From Anniella stebbinsi (Eukaryota > Chordata > Lepidosauria > Squamata > Anniellidae): a stretch of 64,000 bases of DNA. The first letter of the stretch is position 1, and every line of letters starts with the position of its first letter. The notes beneath the pieces were generated by a model. The model was given only the letters and a program-made list of their open reading frames with translations, was not told the origin of the DNA and ran no database searches. Location of the stretch: assembly GCA_029215795.1 (NCBI GenBank), contig JARDYH010000033.1, positions 140,885 to 204,884 of the forward strand. Direction: 5' to 3'. A program made the position numbers and the translations under genes. Positions 37,301-50,100 of the stretch are shown piece by piece.

Positions 37301-37658
37301 CTTCTTCCACTAGACTTCCCCTAGACTTCCCCTTCCCTCTATACTTCCCCTTCTTCCCCTAGACTTCCCCTTCTTCCCTAGACTTCCCCTTCTTCCCCTA
37401 GACTTCCCCTAAACTTCCCCTTCCCTCTATACTTCCCCTTCTTCCCCTAGACCTCCCCTTCTTCCCCTAGACTTCCCCTAGACTTCCCCTTCCCTCTATA
37501 CTTCCCCTTCTTCCCCTAGACTTCCCCTAGACTTCCCCTTCCCTCTATACTGCCCCTTCTTCCCCTAGACTTCCCCTAGACTTCCCCTTTCCTCTGTACT
37601 TCCCCTTCTTCCCCTAGACTTCCCCTAGACTTCCCCTTCCCTCTATACTTCCCCTTCT
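22398..37658. repeat. 15,200-bp higher-order unit, copy 2, plus 61 bp
   Basis: This directly follows copy 1 in the same orientation. It diverges after about 37658: the preceding copy continues with ttctttccctag at 22455, whereas here the sequence is ttcttccattag. Bases 37598-37658 repeat the first 61 bp of the unit, as expected for a tandem duplication by unequal exchange. Past the end the array switches to a 1,504-bp-periodic region. Confidence 0.92.
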
Positions 37659-38260
37659 TCCATTAGACTTCCCCTTCCCTCTATACTTCCCCTTCTTCCT
37701 CTAGATTTCCCCTAGACTTCCCCTTCTTCTCCTAGACTTCCCCTAGACTTCCCCTTCCCTCTATACTTCCCCTTCTTCCCCTAGTCTACCCCTTGACTTC
37801 CCCTTCCCTCTATACTTCCCCTTCTTCCCCTAGACTTCCACGTCTCCCCTAGACTTCCCCTTCTTCCCCAAGACTTCCCCTACACTTCCCCTTCCCTCTA
37901 TACTTCCCCTTCTTCCCTAGACTTCCCCTAGATTTCCCCTTCTTCCCCTAGACTTCCCCTTCCCTCTATACTTCCCCTTCTTCCCCTAGAGTTCCCCTTC
38001 TTCTCCTAGATTTCCCCTTCTTCCCCTAGACTTCCCCTTTCCTCTATACTTCCCCTTCTTCCCCTAGACTTCCCCTAGACTTCCCCTTCTTCCCCTAGAC
38101 TTCCCCTTTTTCCCCTAGACTTCCCCTTCCCTCTATATTTCCTCTTCTTCCCCTAGATTTCCCCTTCTTCCCCTAGACTTCCCCTTCTTCCCCTAGACTT
38201 CCCGTAGACTTCCCCTTCCCTCTATACCTTCCCTTCTTCCCCTTCTTCCCCTAGACTTCC
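37640..38260. repeat. 1,504-bp-periodic segment with 5' cassette copy
   Basis: ccattag near 37661 and the cassette head at 37785 recur 1504 bp later at 39165 and 39289. This copy carries gagttcc, tctcctagattt and ctttcctc, which the copy at 39289 lacks, so one internal deletion distinguishes them. At about 38250 the cassette stops after its tacctt variant and joins a segment with tatacagcc that matches 36.85-37.6 kb at an offset of 1424 bp. Confidence 0.8.
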
Positions 38261-39288
38261 CCTAGACTTCCCCTTCCCTCTATACAGCCCCTTCTTCCCC
38301 TAGACTTCCCCTAGACTTCCCCTTTCCTCTATACTTCCCCTTCTTCCCCTAGACTTCCCCTAGACTTCCCCTTCTCGCTATACTTCCCTTTCTTCCCCTA
38401 GACTTCCCCTAGACTTCCCCTTCCCTCTATACTTCCCCTTCTTCCCCTAGACTTCCCCTAGACTTCCCCTTCCCTCTATACTTCCCCTTCTTCCCCTAGA
38501 CTTCCCCTTCTTCCCCTAGACTTCCCCTTCTTCCCTTAGATTTCCCCTTCTCCCCCTAGACTTCCCCTAGACTTCCCCTTCCCTCTATACTTCCCCTTCT
38601 TCCCCTAGACTTCCCCTTCTTCTCCTAGACTTCCCCTTCTTCCCCTAGACTTCCCCTTCCCTCTATACTTCCCCTTCTTCCCCTAGACTTCCCCTAGACT
38701 TCCCCTACTTCCCCTTGACTTCCCCTTCTTCCCCTAGACTTCCCCTAGACTTCCCGTTCCCTCTATACTTCCCCTTCTTCCCCTAGACTTCCCCTTCTTC
38801 CCTAGACTTCCCCTTCTTCCCCTAGACTTCCCCTAAACTTCCCCTTCCCTCTATACTTCCCCTTCTTCCCCTAGACCTCCCCTTCTTCCCCTAGACTTCC
38901 CCTAGACTTCCCCTTCCCTCTATACTTCCCCTTCTTCCCCTAGACTTCCCCTAGACTTCCCCTTCCCTCTATACTGCCCCTTCTTCCCCTAGACTTCCCC
39001 TAGACTTCCCCTTTCCTCTGTACTTCCCCTTCTTCCCCTAGATTTCCACTAGACTTCCCCTTCCCTCTATACTTTCCCTTCTTCCTCTAGACTTCCCCTA
39101 GACTTCCCCTTCTTCCCCTAGACTTCCCCTAGACTTCCCCTTCCCTCTATACTTCCCCTTCTTCCATTAGACTTCCCCTTCCCTCTATACTTCCCCTTCT
39201 TCCTCTAGATTTCCCCTAGACTTCCCCTTCTTCTCCTAGACTTCCCCTAGACTTCCCCTTCCCTCTATACTTCCCCTTCTTCCCCTAG

Positions 39289-39759
39289 TCTACCCCTTGA
39301 CTTCCCCTTCCCTCTATACTTCCCCTTCTTCCCCTAGACTTCCACGTCTCCCCTAGACTTCCCCTTCTTCCCCAAGACTTCCCCTACACTTCCCCTTCCC
39401 TCTATACTTCCCCTTCTTCCCTAGACTTCCCCTAGATTTCCCCTTCTTCCCCTAGACTTCCCCTTCCCTCTATACTTCCCCTTCTTCCCCTAGACTTCCC
39501 CTAGACTTCCCCTTCTTCCCCTAGACTTCCCCTTTTTCCCCTAGACTTCCCCTTCCCTCTATACTTCCTCTTCTTCCCCTAGATTTCCCCTTCTTCCCCT
39601 AGACTTCCCCTTCTTCCCCTAGACTTCCCGTAGACTTCCCCTTCCCTCTATACCTTCCCTTCTTCCCCTTCTTCCCCTAGACTTCCCCTTCTACCCCTAG
39701 ACTTCCCCTGGACTTCCCCTTCCCTCTATACTTCCCCTTCTTCCCCTAGACTTTCTCTT
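39289..39759. repeat. Marker cassette with internal deletion
   Basis: Runs from tctacccc to gactttctc but lacks gagttcc, tctcctagattt and ctttcctc: after ttccctctatac it passes straight to an A-B stretch and ctttttcccc. The same deletion is present 13,269 bp downstream at 52558-53028, so it predates that duplication. Confidence 0.84.
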
Positions 39760-39860
39760 CCCTCTATACTTCCCCTTCTTCCCCTAGACTTCCCCTTCTT
39801 CCCCTAGACTTCCCCTTCCCTCTATACTTCCCCTTCTTCCCCTAGACTTCCCCTAGACTT

Positions 39861-41232
39861 CCCTTCCCTCTATACTTCCCCTTCTTCCCCTAGACTTCCC
39901 CTAGACTTCCCCTTCCCTCTCTACTTCCCCTTCTTCCCCTAGACTTCCCCTTCTTCCCCTAGACTTCCCCTTCTTCCCCTAGACTTCCCCTTCTTCCCCT
40001 AGACTTCCCCTTTCCTCTATACTTCCCCTTTTTCCCCTAGACTTCCCCTAGACTTCCCCTTCTTCCCCTAGACTTCCCCTTTTTCCCCTAGACTTCCCCT
40101 TCCCTCTATACTTCCTCTTCTTCCCCTAGATTTCCCCTTCTTCCCTAGACTTCCCCTTCTTCCCCTAGACTTCCCGTAGACTTCCCCTTCCCTCTATACC
40201 TTCCCTTCTTCCCCTTCTTCCCCTAGACTTCCCCTTCTACCCCTAGACTTCCCCTGGACTTCCCCTTCCCTCTATACTTCCCCTTCTTCCCCTAGACTTT
40301 CTCTTCCCTCTATACTTCCCCTTCTTCCCCTAGACTTCCCCTTCTTCCCCTAGACTTCCCCTTCCCTCTATACTTCCCCTTCTTCCCCTAGACTTCCCCT
40401 AGACTTCCCTTCCCTCTCTACTTCCCCTTCTTCCCCTAGACTTCCCCTTCCCTCTATACTTCCCCTTCTTCCCCTAGACTACCCCTTCTTCCCTTAGACT
40501 TCCCCTAGTCTTCCCCTTCCCTCTATACTTCCCCTTCTTCCCCTAGACTTCCCCTAGACTTCCCCTTCCCTCTAGACTTCCCCTTCTTCCCCTAGACTTC
40601 CCCTAGACTTCCCCTTCCCTCTAGACTTCCCCTTCTTCCCCTAGACTTCCCCTTCTTCCCCTAGACTTCCCCTTCTTCCCCTAGACTTCCCCTAGACTTC
40701 CCCTTCCCTCTATACTTCCCCTTCTTCCCCTAGACTTCCCCTAGTCTTCCCCTTCCCTCTATACAGCCCCTTCTTCCCCTAGACTTCCCCTAGACTTCCC
40801 CTTTCCTCTATACTTCCCCTTCTTCCCCTAGACTTCCCCTAGACTTCCCCTTCTCGCTATACTTCCCTTTCTTCCCCTAGACTTCCCCTAGACTTCCCCT
40901 TCCCTCTATACTTCCCCTTCTTCCCCTAGACTTCCCCTAGACTTCCCCTTCCCTCTATACTTCCCCTTCTTCCCCTAGACTTCCCCTTCTTCCCCTAGAC
41001 TTCCCCTTCTTCCCTTAGATTTCCCCTTCTCCCCCTAGACTTCCCCTAGACTTCCCCTTCCCTCTATACTTCCCCTTCTTCCCCTAGACTTCCCCTTCTT
41101 CTCCTAGACTTCCCCTTCTTCCCCTAGACTTCCCCTTCCCTCTATACTTCCCCTTCTTCCCCTAGACTTCCCCTAGACTTCCCCTACTTCCCCTTGACTT
41201 CCCCTTCTTCCCCTAGACTTCCCCTAGACTTC
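39861..41232. repeat. 1,372-bp tandem unit, copy 1
   Basis: Matches the following unit from 39861 to 40938 with offset 1372 bp, becoming 1373 bp after the one-base linker deletion at about 40144. Markers tatacagcc (40761/42134) and gactttctc (40295/41668) set the period. Copy 1 has ccctttttcccc near 40030 where copy 2 has ccccttcttcccc. It contains a tail-only marker cassette (about 40078-40305). Confidence 0.87.
40078..40305. repeat. Tail-only marker cassette
   Basis: Begins at ctttttcccc and runs through cttcctctt, cccgtagac, tacctt, ttctacccc, cctggac and gactttctc, with no head. Other tail-only copies end near 41678, 42517, 53575, 54948 and 55787. They mark breakpoints inside the cassette where rearranged segments were joined. 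Confidence 0.8.
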
Positions 41233-42311
41233 CCCTTCCCTCTATACTTCCCCTTCTTCCCCTAGACTTCCCCTAGACTTCCCCTTCCCTCTCTACTTCC
41301 CCTTCTTCCCCTAGACTTCCCCTTCTTCCCCTAGACTTCCCCTTCTTCCCCTAGACTTCCCCTTCTTCCCCTAGACTTCCCCTTTCCTCTATACTTCCCC
41401 TTCTTCCCCTAGACTTCCCCTAGACTTCCCCTTCTTCCCCTAGACTTCCCCTTTTTCCCCTAGACTTCCCCTTCCCTCTATACTTCCTCTTCTTCCCCTA
41501 GATTTCCCCTTCTTCCCCTAGACTTCCCCTTCTTCCCCTAGACTTCCCGTAGACTTCCCCTTCCCTCTATACCTTCCCTTCTTCCCCTTCTTCCCCTAGA
41601 CTTCCCCTTCTACCCCTAGACTTCCCCTGGACTTCCCCTTCCCTCTATACTTCCCCTTCTTCCCCTAGACTTTCTCTTCCCTCTATACTTCCCCTTCTTC
41701 CCCTAGACTTCCCCTTCTTCCCCTAGACTTCCCCTTCCCTCTATACTTCCCCTTCTTCCCCTAGACTTCCCCTAGACTTCCCTTCCCTCTCTACTTCCCC
41801 TTCTTCCCCTAGACTTCCCCTTCCCTCTATACTTCCCCTTCTTCCCCTAGACTTCCCCTTCTTCCCTTAGACTTCCCCTAGACTTCCCCTTCCCTCTATA
41901 CTTCCCCTTCTTCCCCTAGACTTCCCCTAGACTTCCCCTTCCCTCTAGACTTCCCCTTCTTCCCCTAGACTTCCCCTAGACTTCCCCTTCCCTCTAGACT
42001 TCCCCTTCTTCCCCTAGACTTCCCCTTCTTCCCCTAGACTTCCCCTTCTTCCCCTAGACTTCCCCTAGACTTCCCCTTCCCTCTATACTTCCCCTTCTTC
42101 CCCTAGACTTCCCCTAGTCTTCCCCTTCCCTCTATACAGCCCCTTCTTCCCCTAGACTTCCCCTAGACTTCCCCTTTCCTCTATACTTCCCCTTCTTCCC
42201 CTAGACTTCCCCTAGACTTCCCCTTCTCGCTATACTTCCCTTTCTTCCCCTAGACTTCCCCTAGACTTCCCCTTCCCTCTATACTTCCCCTTCTTCCCCT
42301 AGACTTCCCCT
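41233..42311. repeat. 1,372-bp tandem unit, copy 2 (partial)
   Basis: Second copy, ending where the sequence at 42312 turns from the B-core path to a Z module and then into another tail-only cassette (to 42517). Equivalent pairs lie near 53130-54208 and 54503-55581 by the 13.27-kb relationship, the second carrying the acttcgcc variant. Confidence 0.86.
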
Positions 42312-43779
42312 TCCCTCTATACTTCCTCTTCTTCCCCTAGATTTCCCCTTCTTCCCCTAGACTTCCCCTTCTTCCCCTAGACTTCCCGTAGACTTCCCCT
42401 TCCCTCTATACCTTCCCTTCTTCCCCTTCTTCCCCTAGACTTCCCCTTCTACCCCTAGACTTCCCCTGGACTTCCCCTTCCCTCTATACTTCCCCTTCTT
42501 CCCCTAGACTTTCTCTTCCCTCTATACTTCCCCTTCTTCCCCTAGACTTCCCCTTCTTCCCCTAGACTTCCCCTTCCCTCTATACTTCCCCTTCTTCCCC
42601 TAGACTTCCCCTAGACTTCCCTTCCCTCTATACTTCCCCTTCTTCCCCTAGACTTCCCCTAGACTTCCCCTTCCCTCTCTACTTCCCCTTCTTCCCCTAG
42701 ACTTCCCCTTCTTCCCCTAGACTTCCCCTTCTTCCCCTAGACTTCCCCTTCTTCCCCTAGACTTCCCCTAGACTTCCCTTCCCTCTATACTTCCCCTTCT
42801 TCCCCTAGACTTCCCCTAGACTTCCCCTTCCCTCTATACTTCCCCTTCTTCCATTAGACTTCCCCTTCCCTCTATACTTCCCCTGCTTCCCCTAGACTTC
42901 CCCTAGACTTCCCCTTCTTCCCCTAGACTTCCCCTAGACTTCCCCTTCCCTCTATACTTCCCCTTCTTCCCCTAGACTTCCCCTTCCCTCTATACTTCCC
43001 CTTCTTCCCCTAAACTTCCCCTTCTTCCCCTAGACTTCCTCTTCTTCCCCTAGACTTCCCCTTCCCTCTATACTTCCCCTTCTTCCCTTAGACTTCCCCT
43101 TCTTCCCTTAGACTTCCCCTTCTTCCCCTATACTTCCCCTTCCCTCTATACTTCCCCTTCGTCCCCTAGACTTCCCCTAGACTTCCCCTTCTTCCCCTAG
43201 ACTTCCCCTAGACTTCCCCTTCCCTCTATACTTCCCCTTCTTTCCCTAGACTTCCCCTTCCCTCTATACTTCCCCTTCTTCCCCTAGACTTCCCCTTCTT
43301 CCCCTAGACTTCCTCTTCTTCCCCTAGACTTCCCCTTCCCTCTATACTTCCCCTTCTTCCCCTAGACTTCCCCTTCTTCCCTTAGACTTCCCCTTCTTCC
43401 CCTATACTTCCCCTTCCCTCTGTACTTCCCCTTCTTCCCCTAGACTTCCCCTAGACTTCCCCTTCCCTCTATACTTCCCCTTCTTCCCCTAGATTTCCCC
43501 TTCTTCCCTTAGACTTCCCCTTCTTCCCCTATACTTCCCCTTCCCTCTATACTTCCCCTTCTTCCCCTAGACTTCCCCTAGACTTCCCCTTCCCGCTATA
43601 CTTCCCCTTCTTCCCCTAGACTTCTCCTAGACTTCCCCTTCATCCCCTAGACTTCCCCTTCTTCCCCTAGACTTCCCGTAGACTTCCCCTTCCCTCTATA
43701 CTTTCCCTTCTTCCCCTAGACTTCCCCTAGACTTCCCCTTCTTCCCCTAGACTTCCCCTAGACTTCCCCTTCCCTCTAT

Positions 43780-46700
43780 ACTTCCCCTTATTCCATTAGA
43801 CTTACCCTTCCCTCTATACTTCCCCTGCTTCCCCTAGACTTCCCCTAGACTTCCCCTTCTTCCCCTAGACTTCCCCTAGACTTCCCCTTCCTTCTATACT
43901 TCCCCTTCTTCCCCTAGACTTCCCCTTCCCTCTATACTTCCCCTTCTTCCCCTAGACTTCCCCTTCTTCCCCTAGACTTCCTCTTCTTCCCCTGGACTTC
44001 CCCTTCCCTCTATACTTCCCCTTCTTCCCCTAGACTTCCCCTTCTTCCCCTAGACTTCCCCTAGACTTCCCCTTCCCTCTATACTTCCCCTTATTCCATT
44101 AGACTTACCCTTCCCTCTATACTTCCCCTGCTTCCCCTAGACTTCCCCTAGACTTCCCCTTCTTCCCCTAGACTTCCCCTAGACTTCCCCTTCCTTCTAT
44201 ACTTCCCCTTCTTCCCCTAGACTTCCCCTTCCCTCTATACTTCCCCTTCTTCCCCTAGACTTCCCCTTCTTCCCCTAGACTTCCTCTTCTTCCCCTGGAC
44301 TTCCCCTTCCCTCTATACTTCCCCTTCTTCCCCTAGACTTCCCCTTCTTCCCCTAGACTTCCCCTTCTTCCCCTAGACTTCCCCTAGACTTCCCCTTCCC
44401 TCTATACTTCCCCTTCTTCCCCTAGACTTCCCCTTCTTCCCCTAGACTTCCCCTTCTTCCCCTAGACTTCCCCTAAACTTCCCCTTCCCTCTATACTTCC
44501 CCTTCTTCCCCTAGACTTCCCCTTCTTCCCCTAGACTTCCCCTAGACTTCCCCTTCCCTCTATACTTCCCCTTCTTCCCCTAGACTTCCCCTAGACTTCC
44601 CCTTCCCTCTATACTGCCCCTTCTTCCCCTAGACTTCCCCTAGACTTCCCCTTCCCTCTATACTTTCCCTTCTTCCCCTAGACTTCCCCTAGACTTCCCC
44701 TTCTTCCCCTAGACTTCCCCTAGACTTCCCCTTCCCTCTATACTTCCCCTTCTTCCATTAGACTTCCCCTTCCCTCTATACTTCCCCTTCTTCCTCTAGA
44801 TTTCCCCTAGACTTCCCCTTCTTCTCCTAGACTTCCCCTTCCCTCTATACTTCCCCTTCTTCCCCTAGACTTCCCCTTCTTCCCCTAGACTTCCTCTTCT
44901 TCCCCTGGACTTCCCCTTCCCTCTATACTTCCCCTTCTTCCCCTAGACTTCCCCTTCTTCCCCTAGACTTCCCCTTCTTCCCCTAGACTTCCCCTAGACT
45001 TCCCCTTCCCTCTATACTTCCCCTTCTTCCCCTAGACTTCCCCTTCTTCCCCTAGACTTCCCCTAGACTTCCCCTTCCTTCTATACTTCCCCTTCTTCCC
45101 CTAGACTTCCCCTTCCCTCTATACTTCCCCTTCTTCCCCTAGACTTCCCCTTCTTCCCCTAGACTTCCTCTTCTTCCCCTGGACTTCCCCTTCCCTCTAT
45201 ACTTCCCCTTCTTCCCCTAGACTTCCCCTTCTTCCCCTAGACTTCCCCTTCTTCCCCTAGACTTCCCCTAGACTTCCCCTTCCCTCTATACTTCCCCTTC
45301 TTCCCCTAGACTTCCCCTTCTTCCCCTAGACTTCCCCTTCTTCCCCTAGACTTCCCCTAAACTTCCCCTTCCCTCTATACTTCCCCTTCTTCCCCTAGAC
45401 TTCCCCTTCTTCCCCTAGACTTCCCCTAGACTTCCCCTTCCCTCTAGACTTCCCCTTCTTCCCCTAGACTTCCCCTAGACTTCCCCTTCCTTCTATACTT
45501 CCCCTTCTTCCCCTAGACTTCCCCTTCCCTCTATACTTCCCCTTCTTCCCCTAGACTTCCCCTTCTTCCCCTAGACTTCCTCTTCTTCCCCTGGACTTCC
45601 CCTTCCCTCTATACTTCCCCTTCTTCCCCTAGACTTCCCCTTCTTCCCCTAGACTTCCCCTTCTTCCCCTAGACTTCCCCTAGACTTCCCCTTCCCTCTA
45701 TACTTCCCCTTCTTCCCCTAGACTTCCCCTTCTTCCCCTAGACTTCCCCTTCTTCCCCTAGACTTCCCCTAAACTTCCCCTTCCCTCTATACTTCCCCTT
45801 CTTCCCCTAGACTTCCCCTTCTTCCCCTAGACTTCCCCTAGACTTCCCCTTCCCTCTATACTTTCCCTTCTTCCCCTAGACTTCCCCTAGACTTCCCCTT
45901 CTTCCCCTAGACTTCCCCTAGACTTCCCCTTCCCTCTATACTTCCCCTTATTCCATTAGACTTACCCTTCCCTCTATACTTCCCCTGCTTCCCCTAGACT
46001 TCCCCTAGACTTCCCCTTCTTCCCCTAGACTTCCCCTAGACTTCCCCTTCCTTCTATACTTCCCCTTCTTCCCCTAGACTTCCCCTTCCCTCTATACTTC
46101 CCCTTCTTCCCCTAGACTTCCCCTTCTTCCCCTAGACTTCCTCTTCTTCCCCTGGACTTCCCCTTCCCTCTATACTTCCCCTTCTTCCCCTAGACTTCCC
46201 CTTCTTCCCCTAGACTTCCCCTTCTTCCCCTAGACTTCCCCTAGACTTCCCCTTCCCTCTATACTTCCCCTTCTTCCCCTAGACTTCCCCTTCTTCCCCT
46301 AGACTTCCCCTTCTTCCCCTAGACTTCCCCTAGACTTCCCCTAGACTTCCCCTTCTTCCCCTAGACTTCCCCTAGACTTCCCCTTCCCTCTATACTTCCC
46401 CTTATTCCATTAGACTTACCCTTCCCTCTATACTTCCCCTGCTTCCCCTAGACTTCCCCTAGACTTCCCCTTCTTCCCCTAGACTTCCCCTAGACTTCCC
46501 CTTCCCTCTATACTTCCCCTTCTTCCCCTAGACTTCCCCTTCTTCCCCTAGACTTCCCCTTCTTCCCCTAGACTTCCCCTAAACTTCCCCTTCCCTCTAT
46601 ACTTCCCCTTCTTCCCCTAGACTTCCCCTTCTTCCCCTAGACTTCCCCTAGACTTCCCCTTCCCTCTATACTTCCCCTTCTTCCCCTAGACTTCCCCTAG

Positions 46701-46980
46701 ACTTCCCCTTCCCTCTATACTGCCCCTTCTTCCCCTAGACTTCCCCTAGACTTCCCCTTCCCTCTATACTTTCCCTTCTTCCCCTAGACTTCCCCTAGAC
46801 TTCCCCTTCTTCCCCTAGACTTCCCCTAGACTTCCCCTTCCCTCTATACTTCCCCTTCTTCCATTAGACTTCCCCTTCCCTCTATACTTCCCCTTCTTCC
46901 TCTAGATTTCCCCTAGACTTCCCCTTCTTCTCCTAGACTTCCCCTAGACTTCCCCTTCCCTCTATACTTCCCCTTCTTCC
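43780..46980. repeat. Shuffled sub-repeat region with recurring ttattccattagacttaccc
   Basis: The 20-base marker ttattccattagacttaccc occurs near 43790, 44090, 45950 and 46405 here, and near 57060 in the right copy. Around each, the word order (tgcttcccc, then ccttctatac, ctcttcttcc, cctggac) is largely kept but truncated at different points, giving short overlapping repeats. Elsewhere in the window the related marker is followed by cttcccc instead of cttaccc. This looks like repeated local unequal exchange between words and is the least regular part of the right half. Confidence 0.75.
46320..46352. repeat. Triple bare core (three 11-bp cores in a row)
   Basis: Three tagacttcccc cores follow one another without linker, where the usual maximum is two. 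The likely origin is deletion of a stretch between two A-B positions, since a Z word would be expected here. I did not notice another run of three, but a motif search would be needed to be sure. Confidence 0.75.
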
Positions 46981-47177
46981 CCTAGTCTACCCCTTGACTT
47001 CCCCTTCCCTCTATACTTCCCCTTCTTCCCCTAGACTTCCACGTCTCCCCTAGACTTCCCCTTCTTCCCCAAGACTTCCCCTACACTTCCCCTTCCCTCT
47101 ATACTTCCCCTTCTTCCCTAGACTTCCCCTAGATTTCCCCTTCTTCCCCTAGACTTCCCCTTCCCTCTATACTTCCT

Positions 47178-50100
47178 CTTCTTCCCCTAGAGTTCCCCTT
47201 CTTCTCCTAGATTTCCCCTTCTTCCCCTAGACTTCCCCTTTCCTCTATACTTCCCCTTCTTCCCCTAGACTTCCCCTAGACTTCCCCTTCTTCCCCTAGA
47301 CTTCCCCTTTTTCCCCTAGACTTCCCCTTCCCTCTATACTTCCTCTTCTTCCCCTAGACTTCCCCTTCTTCCCCTAGACTTACCCTTCTTCCCCTAGACT
47401 TCCCGTAGACTTCCCCTTCCCTCTATACCTTCCCTTCTTCCCCTTCTTCCCCTAGACTTCCCCTTCTACCCCTAGACTTCCCCTGGACTTCCCCTTCCCT
47501 CTATACTTCCCCTTCTTCCCCTAGACTTTCTCTTCCCTCTATACTTCCCCTTCTTCCCCTAGACTTCCCCTTCTTCCCCTAGACTTCCCCTTCTTCCCCT
47601 AGACTTCCCCTTCCCTCTATACTTCCCCTTCTTCCCCTAGACTTCCCCTAGACTTCCCCTTCCCTCTCTACTTCCCCTTCTTCCCCTAGACTTCCCCTTC
47701 TTCCCCTAGACATCCCCTTCTTCCCCTATACTTCCCCTTCCCTCTATACTTCACCTTCTTCCATTAGACTTCCCCTTCCCTCTATACTTCCCCTGCTTCC
47801 CCTAGACTTCCCCTAGACTTCCCCTTCTTCCCCTAGACTTCCTGTGGTCTTCCCCTTCCCTCTATACTTCCCCTTCTTCCCCTAGACTTCCCCTTCCCTC
47901 TATACTTCCCCTTCTTCCCCTAGACTTCCCCTTCTTCCCCTAGACTTCCTCTTCTTCCCCTAGACTTCCCCTTCCCTCTATACTTCCCCTTCTTCCCCTA
48001 GACTTCCCCTTCTTCCCTTAGACTTCCCCTAGACTTCCCCTTCCCTCTATACTTCCCCTTCTTCCCCTAGACTTCCCCTAGACTTCCCCTTCCCTCTAGA
48101 CTTCCCCTTCTTCCCCTAGACTTCCCCTAGACTTCCCCTTCCCTCTAGACTTCCCCTTCTTCCCCTAGACTTCCCCTTCTTCCCCTAGACTTCCCCTTCT
48201 TCCCCTAGACTTCCCCTAGACTTCCCCTTCCCTCTATACTTCCCCTTCTTCCCCTAGACTTCCCCTAGTCTTCCCCTTCCCTCTATACAGCCCCTTCTTC
48301 CCCTAGACTTCCCCTAGACTTCCCCTTTCCTCTATACTTCCCCTTCTTCCCCTAGACTTCCCCTAGACTTCCCCTTCTCGCTATACTTCCCTTTCTTCCC
48401 CTAGACTTCCCCTAGACTTCCCCTTCCCTCTATACTTCCCCTTCTTCCCCTAGACTTCCCCTAGACTTCCCCTTCCCTCTATACTTCCCCTTCTTCCCTA
48501 GACTTCCCCTTCTTCCCCTAGACTTCCCCTTCTTCCCTTAGATTTCCCCTTCTCCCCCTAGACTTCCCCTAGACTTCCCCTTCCCTCTATACTTCCCCTT
48601 CTTCCCCTAGACTTCCCCTTCTTCTCCTAGACTTCCCCTTCTTCCCCTAGACTTCCCCTTCTTCCCCTAGACTTCCCCTTCTTCCCCTAGACTTCCCCTA
48701 GACTTCCCCTTCCCTCTATACTTCCCCTTCTTCCCCTACACTTCCCCTTCCCTCTATACTTCCCCTTCTTCCCCTAGACTTCCCCTGGACTTCCCCTTCC
48801 CTCTATACTTCCCCTTCTTCCCCTAGTCTACCCCTTGACTTCCCCTTCCCTCTATACTTCCCCTTCTTCCCCTAGAATTCCACGTCTTCCCCTAGACTTC
48901 CCCTTCTTCCCCAAGACTTCCCCTACACTTCCCCTTCCCTCTATACTTCCCCTTCCTCCCTAGACTTCCCCTAGATTTCCCCTTCTTCCCCTAGACTTCC
49001 CCTTCCCTCTATACTTCCCCTTCTTCCCCTAGAGTTCCCCTTCTTCTCCTAGATTTCCCCTTCTTCCCCTAGACTTCCCCTTTCCTCTATACTTCCCCTT
49101 CTTCCCCTAGACTTCCCCTAGACTTCCCCTTCTTCCCCTAGACTTCCCCTTTTTCCCCTAGACTTCCCCTTCCCTCTATACTTCCTCTTCTTCCCCTAGA
49201 CTTCCCCTTCTTCCCCTAGACTTCCCCTTCTTCCCCTAGACTTCCCGTAGACTTCCCCTTCCCTCTATACCTTCCCTTCTTCCCCTTCTTCCCCTAGACT
49301 TCCCCTTCTACCCCTAGACTTCCCCTGGACTTCCCCTTCCCTCTATACTTCCCCTTCTTCCCCTAGACTTTCTCTTCCCTCTATACTTCCCCTTCTTCCC
49401 CTAGACTTCCCCTTCTTCCCCTAGACTTCCCCTTCTTCCCCTAGACTTCCCCTTCCCTCTATACTTCCCCTTCTTCCCCTAGACTTCCCCTAGACTTCCC
49501 CTTCCCTCTCTACTTCCCCTTCTTCCCCTAGACTTCCCCTTCTTCCCCTAGACATCCCCTTCTTCCCCTATACTTCCCCTTCCCTCTATACTTCACCTTC
49601 TTCCATTAGACTTCCCCTTCCCTCTATACTTCCCCTGCTTCCCCTAGACTTCCCCTAGACTTCCCCTTCTTCCCCTAGACTTCCTGTGGTCTTCCCCTTC
49701 CCTCTATACTTCCCCTTCTTCCCCTAGACTTCCCCTTCCCTCTATACTTCCCCTTCTTCCCCTAGACTTCCCCTTCTTCCCCTAGACTTCCTCTTCTTCC
49801 CCTAGACTTCCCCTTCCCTCTATACTTCCCCTTCTTCCCCTAGACTTCCCCTTCTTCCCTTAGACTTCCCCTAGACTTCCCCTTCCCTCTATACTTCCCC
49901 TTCTTCCCCTAGACTTCCCCTAGACTTCCCCTTCCCTCTAGACTTCCCCTTCTTCCCCTAGACTTCCCCTAGACTTCCCCTTCCCTCTAGACTTCCCCTT
50001 CTTCCCCTAGACTTCCCCTTCTTCCCCTAGACTTCCCCTTCTTCCCCTAGACTTCCCCTAGACTTCCCCTTCCCTCTATACTTCCCCTTCTTCCCCTAGA

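Larger units (their letters stand above)
33909..44061. repeat. 13.27-kb higher-order relationship, left copy
   Basis: Rare markers recur 13,269 bp downstream: cassette heads at 35558, 37785 and 39289 reappear at 48827, 51054 and 52558, and ttaccc near 34112 at 47381. One C is missing at about 40144 (ttccctagac), after which the offset is 13,270 bp, for example ttcgtcccc at 43161 and 56431. Upstream of 33909 the copies differ at several bases (gaattccacg and ttcctccct against gacttccacg and ttcttccct). The match ends near 44061. This copy overlaps the second 15.2-kb unit, so the two events are layered. Confidence 0.88.

Noticed and set aside
43780..46980. Mobile element insertion at the irregular region
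   Set aside because: All bases remain within the same module family; no terminal repeats, target-site duplication or foreign sequence is visible.
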